Under the pieces are notes generated by a model, which was not told where the DNA came from, made no database searches, and worked only from the letters and a program-made list of their open reading frames with translations. A DNA stretch of 64,000 bases from Protaetiibacter larvae (GTDB lineage Bacteria > Actinomycetota > Actinomycetes > Actinomycetales > Microbacteriaceae): the NCBI RefSeq assembly GCF_008365275.1, contig NZ_CP043504.1:1364001-1428000 (forward strand), read 5' to 3'. A program made the translations under genes and the position numbers. Positions 56,044 to 64,000 of this stretch are shown here, piece after piece (within the stretch, counting starts at the first letter, position 1; each line of letters begins with the position of its first letter).

Positions 56044-56898
56044 CTACTCCGCCTGCAGCTTCAGCAGCTCGGAGGCGACGAAGTCGCCGAACTGCGGAAC
56101 CGCCTGCGAGTCCCATTGGGTGCCGTTGATGATCACGGTCGGGGTGCCGCGCACGCCTGAGCGCGCCGTCGCCGCCGTCACCCACGGGGTGAAGCTCTCG
56201 TCGCTCACGCACCGGTTGACGTCCTCGTTGTCGAGCCCCGTCCCCGTCACGATCTTCACGAGCTCGGAGTTCGACAGACCCGGGCCGCCCTCCGAGGGCT
56301 GGTTGGAGTACATCGCCGCCATCACGTCGAGGAAGCTCTCGGGCGCGTAGTTGGCGACACAGGCCGCGACGTTGTTGGCGCGCGTCGAGTAGTCGGTGGT
56401 GTAGCCGCGGTAGTCGAGGATCGCGACCGGGCGCACCTCGAGCGTCGCCGTGCCTTCGGCGACGAGCTGCTGGATCTGCGTGGAGAAGTTCTCCTCGAAC
56501 TGCTTGCAGGCGGGGCAGGAGAAGTCGACGAGCGTCTGGATGTTGAGCAGTCCCTCGCGCGGCGTGGTCGGCACGGGGTCCGCCCCCTTGGCGATCGCCT
56601 TCGTCGCGACGTGCTGCACGCCACCCGCGCCGTCCGACTCGAACACGATGCCGTCGCTGATCATGTTGAGCGGTCCGGCCTCCTTCTTGGGGGCGGGCTG
56701 CAGTGCGATGACCGCCCACACGACGCCGGCGACGACCGCCACGATCACGACGGAGGCGATCGTGGGGATGAGCCACTTGAGCAGCTTCTTGCGCTTGGCG
56801 GCTTTCTCGCGGGCGATGCGCGCCGCCTCGCGGGCGTCGTCGCGGCGCTGGTTCTTGGTTGTGCGGGGCGTGTCGGTCACGGGTGAATCCTTGTTCAT
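56044..56898 (-). CDS. DsbA-like membrane-anchored thiol-disulfide oxidoreductase
   Basis: A 284-residue protein. A basic cytoplasmic N-terminus and one membrane helix (about 42-66) are followed by an extracytoplasmic thioredoxin-like domain with C-P-A-C (V-D-F-S-C-P-A-C-K-Q-F) and cis-Pro in R-G-T-P-T-V-I-I-N-G. It introduces or isomerises disulfides in exported proteins. It follows the VKOR gene by 47 bases, its likely reoxidation partner. Confidence 0.9.
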   Translation of the reverse strand: MNKDSPVTDTPRTTKNQRRDDAREAARIAREKAAKRKKLLKWLIPTIASVVIVAVVAGVVWAVIALQPAPKKEAGPLNMISDGIVFESDGAGGVQHVATKAIAKGADPVPTTPREGLLNIQTLVDFSCPACKQFEENFSTQIQQLVAEGTATLEVRPVAILDYRGYTTDYSTRANNVAACVANYAPESFLDVMAAMYSNQPSEGGPGLSNSELVKIVTGTGLDNEDVNRCVSDESFTPWVTAATARSGVRGTPTVIINGTQWDSQAVPQFGDFVASELLKLQAE

Positions 56899-56945
56899 GC
56901 GGGATCGGAGGACGCTGAGAGAGTCCGGACGAGTCTACGGGGCCG

Positions 56946-57608
56946 TCAGAACAGGCTCTGGATGACGGGCATCTGGGTCTGGGCGATGACGAAGATGACG
57001 AGCAGCACGACGATGCTGATGGGTGCGACCCACGGCAGGAGTGCGCGCCCCGCACCGCGTGCGCGGTCGCCGAAGACGCCCTCCGCGAGGTTGCGGAAGG
57101 TCACCGCGAAGAACGCCGGATAGGTGACGGTCCAGGTGAGCACGCAGTAGGGGCACAGGGTGTGCAGGTTGGGCGCGAAGATCGACTGTCCGGCGAGCCA
57201 GATCACGAAGACCACGGCCCCCAGCACGCCGAGGTTGAACAGCACCCAGAACCAGCGGGCGAAGCGAGCACCCGCGAGGAGCGCCGCGCCCACGACGATC
57301 GGCGCCATCCAGCACACGAGCCCGATGATCGGGTTCGGGAACCCGAACAGCGAGCCCTGCCAGGAATCGAGGTTCTTGGTGCACTGCACGAAGACGCTGA
57401 GGTCGCAGGTGGCGGCGACGCCCGGATGGGCGAGCGCGTGGAACTTCTCGACCGTGAGGGCGAACGCGGCGATCTCACCGACGATGCCGGCGACGATGAG
57501 CCAGATGGCGAACACCCACGGGGTGCGGTTCCCAGCGCGCGAGTGGTCGTCGGATGCCTCGAACTCGAGGTCGTCGTCGACTTCGGTGGCGGCAGCGGCG
57601 TCGGTCAT
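56946..57608 (-). CDS. vitamin K epoxide reductase (VKOR) family protein
   Basis: A 220-residue protein with four to five membrane helices. Redox cysteines: loop pair in A-A-T-C-D-L-S-V-F-V-Q-C and active-site C-P-Y-C (L-C-P-Y-C-V-L-T). Bacterial VKOR reoxidises DsbA using menaquinone, replacing DsbB in actinobacteria. The start at M-T-D-A-A-A-A has a GGGAGG site; the longer frame is not used. Confidence 0.92.
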   Translation of the reverse strand: MTDAAAATEVDDDLEFEASDDHSRAGNRTPWVFAIWLIVAGIVGEIAAFALTVEKFHALAHPGVAATCDLSVFVQCTKNLDSWQGSLFGFPNPIIGLVCWMAPIVVGAALLAGARFARWFWVLFNLGVLGAVVFVIWLAGQSIFAPNLHTLCPYCVLTWTVTYPAFFAVTFRNLAEGVFGDRARGAGRALLPWVAPISIVVLLVIFVIAQTQMPVIQSLF

Positions 57609-57934
57609 GGCGCGATCCTCCCACGCCGAGGGTGAGGAAATGCCGCGAACGGCATCCTCGTGCGATAATCGTGACAGTCGCCCGAGCGGGCGACCCACAA
57701 CAAGCTTGACCGGGTATCACCGGGCCTAGAGGTGCTCCTCCCGCCGCGTCGGGAATGCGCACCCAGACGGATAGCCAGCTCCGTGAGTGCCGTGACAGGG
57801 CGCGAGCGACCCACCGCCGCCAGGAGCGAGGTGCGGATCGCGGACCACATCAGAATTAGCGGCCCGCTTCGGCGCAGCCGCAGGAGAGTACCCGGTGGCC
57901 GGCGCGGTCGCCCCGGGCGAGGAGTGCACCAGCG
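57609..57934 (+). promoter_or_regulatory. rne promoter and long 5' leader
   Basis: This 326-bp gene-free region lies between VKOR and rne. GATAAT (57664-57669, preceded by TGC) is the best -10, putting the start near 57676. The transcript would begin with a hairpin (GTCGCCCG/CGGGCGAC, 57677-57694) and carry about 260 untranslated bases including a CTCCTCCC stretch. Such a leader fits RNase E autoregulation, known in E. coli; for this organism it is inference. I see no small gene in it. Confidence 0.5.
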
Positions 57935-60211
57935 ATGGTGGAGAACGACGTACCCCAGCCCGACGCACCCGAGACCGCTGCCCCCGAGCAGTCGAAGTCC
58001 GAGAAGCCCAAGCGCGGTCGGCGCCTCCTGAAGAAGAAGGCTGTCGAGTCCGCGGTGGATGCGCCGGCGGAGCCTGCCGCCGAGCTCGCGGTCGAGGAGC
58101 CCGCGCCCGTCGAGGAGCCTGCGCCCGGTGAGGAGCCTGCGCCGGTGGAGGAACCCGCGCCGGTGGACGAGCCGGAGGCGGTCGCCGAGGCCGCCCCCGC
58201 GTCGCCCTTCGCCTTGGTGTTCCAGGCGCCTCCCGCACCCCCCGCCGCATCGCCGGCTCCGATCGCGCCCGCGGGTGACGACGACGGCTCGGCATCCCCG
58301 GCCTCGCGCCGCCGCACCCGTCGCCGCAGCGGCGAGGCGCCCCGCGACGGCGAGGACACCCCCGGCACGGTCGTGCGGGTGCGCCAGCCGCGTCAGGCGC
58401 CCGCGCCCATCACCGAGCCGCAGCGGGTCAAGGGCTCCACGCGGCTCGAGGCGAAGAAGCAGCGCCGCCGCGACGGGCGGGATGCGGGGCGCCGCCGCCC
58501 CGTCATCACGGAGGCCGAGTTCCTCGCCCGCCGGGAGAGCGTCGACCGCGTCATGGTGGTGCGCTCGAAGTTCAACCGCATCCAGATCGGCGTGCTCGAG
58601 GACGGCGTGCTCGTCGAGCACTACGTCGCCCGCGCCGCGGACGCGAGCCTCATCGGCAACGTGTACCTGGGCCGCGTGCAGAACGTGCTGCCGAGCATGG
58701 AGGCCGCCTTCGTCGACATCGGCCGCGGCCGCAACGCGGTGCTGTACTCGGGTGAGGTCGACTGGGAGGCAGCCGCCGCTGCCGCGGAAGAGGCCGGTCG
58801 GGACAAGAACCAGGCTCGCAAGATCGAACTCGCCCTCAAGCCCGGCGATCGCGTGCTCGTGCAGGTCACCAAGGACCCGGTCGGTCACAAGGGCGCGCGC
58901 CTCACCAGCCAGGTGAGCCTTCCCGGACGCTACCTCGTGTACGTGCCCGGCGGATCCATGAACGGCATCAGCCGCAAGCTGCCCGACACGGAGCGCGCGC
59001 GCCTCAAGAAGATCCTCAAGGAGGTGCTGCCGGATGACGCGGGCGTCATCGTGCGCACCGCCGCTGAGGGCGCCACCGAGGAGCAGCTCACCCTCGACGT
59101 GCAGCGCCTCACCTCGCAGTGGGCCGAGATCGAGCGCGCCGTCGAAACCCAGCAGGCTCCCGCGCTGCTGCACTCCGAGCCCGATCTGCTCGTCAAGATC
59201 GTGCGCGACGTCTTCAACGAGGACTTCCAGAAGCTCATCATCGCGGGCGACGACGCGCTCTCGACCATCGAGAAGTACCTCGCCGCGGTCGCCCCCGACC
59301 TCGTGGATCGCATCGAGCGCTACACGGGCGAGGTCGACTCGTTCGACCAGTACCGCATCACCGAGCAGATCGAGAAGGCGCTCGAGCGCAAGGTGTGGCT
59401 GCCGTCCGGCGGCTCGCTCATCATCGACCGCACCGAGGCCATGACGGTGGTCGACGTCAACACGGGCAAGTTCGTCGGATCCGGCGGCAACCTGGAGGAG
59501 ACCGTCACCAAGAACAACCTCGAGGCTGCGGAGGAGATCGTGCGCCAGCTGCGGCTGCGCGACATCGGCGGCATCATCGTGATCGACTTCATCGACATGG
59601 TGCTCGAGTCGAACCGCGACCTCGTGCTGCGGCGCCTCGTGGAGTGCCTGTCGCGGGATCGCACCAAGCACCAGGTGGCCGAGGTCACCTCGCTCGGGCT
59701 CGTGCAGATGACCCGCAAGAAGCTGGGTCTCGGGCTCGTCGAGTCGTTCAGCGAGACCTGCGAGGTGTGCGCCGGGCGCGGCATCATCGTGCACCACGAC
59801 CCCGTGTTCAAGCACCGCAGCGCCCAGCCCGAGCCGCAGAGCTCCTCGCGCAGCCGGCGCGGGCGCGGCGGCAACGGGGGGAACGGCGGCGGCCAGGCCG
59901 CGGCATCCGCCCCTGCCAAGGCTCCCGGCGGCGGCACGCACGAGATCACCGACGATGTGCGCAACGCGCTCGCCAAGATCGCGTCGTCGACGGTGCACCA
60001 CGACGAGCAGCCCGCCGCGGCGAGCGCGCCGGTCGAGATCCTCGACATCCCGATCGAGCCGGTGCGCGAGCCGCAGCGCGCGGTTGCGGATCCGGACGCC
60101 GTGCTGGGTTCGGTGCTCGACGCCCTGCCGGAGCCGAAGCAGCCGGGCCAGGGTCGCGGGCGCCGCTCGCGCCGCGCGTCGTCGGCCGCCGGAACGCCCG
60201 CGGGGGAGTAG
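57935..60211 (+). CDS. rne: ribonuclease E/G family endoribonuclease
   Basis: A 758-residue RNase E/G. A disordered, acidic N-terminal region contains E-E-P-A-P-V/G repeats (about 53-70). The S1 domain follows ('GNVYLGRVQNVLPSMEAAFV') and the DNase I-like catalytic domain ('MTVVDVNTGKFVGSGG', 'RDIGGIIVIDFIDM'). The Zn-link is C-E-V-C, and the tail is Arg/Gly-rich and disordered. It initiates mRNA decay and rRNA processing. Start ATG with a GAGGAG site. Confidence 0.94.
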   Translation: MVENDVPQPDAPETAAPEQSKSEKPKRGRRLLKKKAVESAVDAPAEPAAELAVEEPAPVEEPAPGEEPAPVEEPAPVDEPEAVAEAAPASPFALVFQAPPAPPAASPAPIAPAGDDDGSASPASRRRTRRRSGEAPRDGEDTPGTVVRVRQPRQAPAPITEPQRVKGSTRLEAKKQRRRDGRDAGRRRPVITEAEFLARRESVDRVMVVRSKFNRIQIGVLEDGVLVEHYVARAADASLIGNVYLGRVQNVLPSMEAAFVDIGRGRNAVLYSGEVDWEAAAAAAEEAGRDKNQARKIELALKPGDRVLVQVTKDPVGHKGARLTSQVSLPGRYLVYVPGGSMNGISRKLPDTERARLKKILKEVLPDDAGVIVRTAAEGATEEQLTLDVQRLTSQWAEIERAVETQQAPALLHSEPDLLVKIVRDVFNEDFQKLIIAGDDALSTIEKYLAAVAPDLVDRIERYTGEVDSFDQYRITEQIEKALERKVWLPSGGSLIIDRTEAMTVVDVNTGKFVGSGGNLEETVTKNNLEAAEEIVRQLRLRDIGGIIVIDFIDMVLESNRDLVLRRLVECLSRDRTKHQVAEVTSLGLVQMTRKKLGLGLVESFSETCEVCAGRGIIVHHDPVFKHRSAQPEPQSSSRSRRGRGGNGGNGGGQAAASAPAKAPGGGTHEITDDVRNALAKIASSTVHHDEQPAAASAPVEILDIPIEPVREPQRAVADPDAVLGSVLDALPEPKQPGQGRGRRSRRASSAAGTPAGE

Positions 60212-60259
60212 TCGCCCGGCGCCCGCCCTCGACACGACTGCGCTCGACACGACTGCTCT

Positions 60260-60384
60260 CCCAAATCAAGGAGTCGAGCAACCCGAATCAAGGAGCCCGC
60301 GGTGCAGCGGGGCTACATCCGCCACTCCAGCAACTCCAGTCACACGGACTCCGTGATTCGGGTTGCTCGACTCCTTGATTTGGG
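60260..60384. repeat. double-stem inverted repeat element, copy 3
   Basis: Left arm CCCAAATCAAGGAGTCGAGC continuing to 60295 pairs with 60349-60384 with 35 of 36 positions matching; the loop is 53 bases and ends CCAGTCACACG. It fills the gap between rne and the DUF4031 gene. Confidence 0.88.
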
Positions 60385-60427
60385 AAGCGCCGTCGAGGAC
60401 GCGGAATGCGGGCCGCGGATGCGCGGC

Positions 60428-60706
60428 TCAGTGCCGCGGAGACGCGCGCTTGTCCTTCTGCCGCACCCGCAGCCCCGCGGACTGCAGGCGTCGCAGCAGT
60501 TCGCGCCCGGTGACGGGCACCGCGCCGAGCGCGATGAGCTCCTCGCGGCGTTCGATCGGGTAGTCGTAGTGGTCGTGGTCGAAACCGCGTTCCGGGATGC
60601 CGGCGCGGCGCGCGAAGGCGTGCAGCTCGGCCAGCGAGGAATCCGACACCAGGTGGCCCCACACGGTGCCGTGGTTGGGCCAGATGGCCTCGTCGAGGAG
60701 GATCAT
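60428..60706 (-). CDS. DUF4031 domain-containing protein
   Basis: A 92-residue protein opening M-I-L-L-D-E-A-I-W-P-N-H-G-T-V-W-G-H-L-V-S-D, with F-D-H-D-H-Y-D-Y-P. This is the DUF4031 pattern; function unknown. The conserved His/Asp could bind metal. A GGAGGG ribosome-binding site precedes the ATG. Confidence 0.88.
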   Translation of the reverse strand: MILLDEAIWPNHGTVWGHLVSDSSLAELHAFARRAGIPERGFDHDHYDYPIERREELIALGAVPVTGRELLRRLQSAGLRVRQKDKRASPRH

Positions 60707-60776
60707 CGAGTTTCCCTCCGCTGCACTCTAGGCTCGTCGCACGAATCCCTGTCGCGATCCTAGAGCGGAGCACCGG

Positions 60777-61316
60777 ATGGCATCCCGTCCCCCTGCCGGA
60801 ACCGTCGTCCTCGCGGCGTTCGGCGTGCTCGCCGGTCTCCTGGTGGGCGCCGTCGCGCCGACCCTGCCCTACGTGATCCTCGACCGCGCCTACGGGCAGG
60901 CGCCGTTCGACTACTTCGCGCTCATCGTCGGCACCCAGTTGCGCGAGGACGCCGTCGCCTTCGTCGCGCTCGCCGCCTGGATCGGACTGTGGTTCGGGGT
61001 GATCCTCCCGATCCGTGAGCGCCACGGCGCGTGGGCGGTCGTGGGCCGCGCCCTTCTCGGGCTGGTCACCGGCGCCGTGCTCGCCGCGGGGATCGCCGTC
61101 CTGCTCGGCGGCGAGCTGCTGAACTCGCCGTACACGCCCCTCGGCACGGCGCGCGAGGCGGCCAGGGACATCGCCGGGACGACCGCACGGCTGTTCTTCG
61201 GCGGCCTCTACCTGGTGCCGCTCGCGGGACTCCTCGTCTGGGCGCGCCTGCGTCGCACGCGACCGGATGTCGTCGCCCCGCCCGCCCCGATCGTCACCGA
61301 CGAACTCCCAGGCTGA
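60777..61316 (+). CDS. membrane protein, function unknown
   Basis: A 179-residue protein with four hydrophobic helices (about 8-30, 55-75, 85-110, 137-157) and no recognised domain. It precedes rplU but is separated from it by the rplU promoter. Confidence 0.72.
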   Translation: MASRPPAGTVVLAAFGVLAGLLVGAVAPTLPYVILDRAYGQAPFDYFALIVGTQLREDAVAFVALAAWIGLWFGVILPIRERHGAWAVVGRALLGLVTGAVLAAGIAVLLGGELLNSPYTPLGTAREAARDIAGTTARLFFGGLYLVPLAGLLVWARLRRTRPDVVAPPAPIVTDELPG

Positions 61317-61331
61317 GAGCCCGGTTCGCGT

Positions 61332-61360
61332 TTGCCGGATGCCCGGGGATCGGCTATTCT
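61332..61360 (+). promoter_or_regulatory. rplU-rpmA promoter
   Basis: -35 TTGCCG (61332-61337), 17-base spacer, -10 TATTCT (61355-61360); transcription predicted from about 61367. The best sigma-A type match in the window. Confidence 0.65.
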
Positions 61361-61371
61361 TGACCCTTGGT

Positions 61372-61438
61372 GTCTGCAGGGCTTCGCCCGCATTCTGACG
61401 CCCATGCTCGCCAGGTTCCGGCCGGGCGAAGCACAGAC
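61372..61438 (+). promoter_or_regulatory. rplU leader hairpin
   Basis: GTCTG-CAGG-GCTTCGCCCG at the 5' end pairs with CGGGCGAAGC-A-CAGAC. It occupies almost the whole leader between the promoter and the rplU start, so it could be a ribosomal-protein autoregulatory structure. Confidence 0.55.
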
Positions 61439-61463
61439 TTCCATCCATACGTAAGGACATCCC

Positions 61464-61772
61464 GTGGTTTACGCAGTTGTGCGCGCCGGTGGTCGGCAGG
61501 AGAAGGTCGAGGTCGGCACGGTCGTCGTGCTCGATCGCCTTCAGGCCGAGCAGGGCGGCAAGGTCGAGCTCACCCCCGTTCTCTTCGTCGACGGTGACAC
61601 GATCACGCACGACGTGAAGGCGCTGGCCAAGATCAAGGTGACCGCCGAGGTCATCGGTCACGAGCGCGGCCCGAAGATCGTCATCCAGAAGTTCAAGAAC
61701 AAGACCGGGTACAAGAAGCGTCAGGGCTACCGCGCCGACCTCACCCGCGTCAAGATCACCGGCATCAAGTAA
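61464..61772 (+). CDS. rplU: 50S ribosomal protein L21
   Basis: A 102-residue L21: '[17 protein letters not shown]' at the start and [14 protein letters not shown] at the end are canonical. GTG start after a TAAGGA ribosome-binding site. Operon with rpmA 14 bases later. Confidence 0.97.
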   Translation: MVYAVVRAGGRQEKVEVGTVVVLDRLQAEQGGKVELTPVLFVDGDTITHDVKALAKIKVTAEVIGHERGPKIVIQKFKNKTGYKKRQGYRADLTRVKITGIK

Positions 61773-61786
61773 GCAGGGGCTGAGCA

Positions 61787-62041
61787 ATGGCACACAAGAA
61801 GGGCGCATCGTCCACCCGCAACGGTCGTGACTCGAACGCGCAGCGCCTCGGCGTGAAGCGCTTCGGCGGCCAGGTCGTGAAGGCCGGCGAGATCATCGTC
61901 CGCCAGCGCGGCACCCACTTCCACCCCGGCGTGAACGTCGGCCGTGGCAACGACGACACCCTGTTCGCCCTCGCGGCGGGCTCGGTCGAGTTCGGCAACA
62001 AGGGCGGCCGTCGCGTCGTCAACATCGTCGTCCCGGCGTAG
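61787..62041 (+). CDS. rpmA: 50S ribosomal protein L27
   Basis: An 84-residue L27: [16 protein letters not shown] is the mature type N-terminus that reaches the peptidyl-transferase centre; there is no cleavable extension as in Firmicutes. Confidence 0.97.
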   Translation: MAHKKGASSTRNGRDSNAQRLGVKRFGGQVVKAGEIIVRQRGTHFHPGVNVGRGNDDTLFALAAGSVEFGNKGGRRVVNIVVPA

Positions 62042-62063
62042 TCGCCGCGCGACACAGTTTTCT

Positions 62064-62093
62064 GCGAAGGGCGGGCTGAGGCTCGCCCTTCGC
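62064..62093 (+). terminator. rpmA terminator
   Basis: GCGAAGGGCG (62064-62073) and CGCCCTTCGC (62084-62093), with inner GC pairs closing a short loop. It lies between rpmA and obgE. Confidence 0.65.
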
Positions 62094-62108
62094 TGCATGT
62101 ACGGGTAG

Positions 62109-64000
<1,892 letters not shown>

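Noticed and set aside
60302-60763. 153-residue plus-strand frame after rne
   Set aside because: It starts inside the third double-stem repeat and runs antisense to the well-supported DUF4031 gene.
61317-61463. Additional small gene before rplU
   Set aside because: No start with a ribosome-binding site; the region is accounted for by the promoter and leader hairpin.

Overview
This is high-GC chromosomal DNA from an actinobacterium, most likely a member of the Microbacteriaceae. The basis is gene order: tig then clpP1-clpP2 and clpX; a T-box in front of a eukaryal-like ileS followed by folC, a DUF4233 gene and ndk; a VKOR/DsbA-like pair; and rne-rplU-rpmA-obgE-proB. DUF2510, DUF4031 and DUF4259 proteins, many GTG starts and many GTGA/ATGA stop-start overlaps fit the same group. 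No species is claimed.

Layout. 1-7.6 kb: hydrolase and TetR regulator, a second SSB, a lipoprotein, EttA, two thioesterases and a RidA-like protein. 7.7-12.7 kb (minus): FAD dehydrogenase, truncated haemoglobin, MscS channel, and a roadblock/GTPase/DUF2510 module. 12.8-20.1 kb: aminopeptidase N, RpiB, a Nei/Fpg glycosylase, a PaiB-like protein and an amidohydrolase. 20.3-24.1 kb: dps and pta-ackA. 24.2-29.1 kb: two-component system, membrane protein, desaturase plus cold-shock protein. 29.2-30.1 kb: arsR-arsC with an undescribed 28-residue Cys-rich peptide gene transcribed divergently. 30.2-39.3 kb: tRNA-Gly, tRNA-Pro, tig, a complete IS481-family element, clpP1P2, a copper-type CopC/YcnI locus and clpX. 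39.4-50 kb: BenE-like and MFS transporters, an M3 peptidase, a methyltransferase, valS and a GntR regulator. 50-64 kb: T-box/ileS, folC, ndk, the disulfide-forming pair, rne, ribosomal proteins L21 and L27, obgE and the start of proB.

Two features run through the whole window. First, at least twelve genes have a TAGNNT hexamer exactly six bases before the start codon, which points to widespread leaderless transcription. Second, the intergenic space is full of long inverted repeats. They fall into a REP-like family (GGTCTCGAGAC... or CTCGATACNCCGC... types), a roughly 130-bp double-stem family with three copies, an ATGCAGGAG family with two copies, and several single long hairpins. REP-like copies have also entered functional sequence: one pair forms an exactly 87-bp in-frame segment in valS, and one copy lies inside the ileS T-box leader.

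The observations most worth following are the Cys-rich ars peptide, the REP insertions in valS and in the T-box, the covarying double-stem repeats, and the IS481 transposase that takes its stop codon from the duplicated CTAG target.
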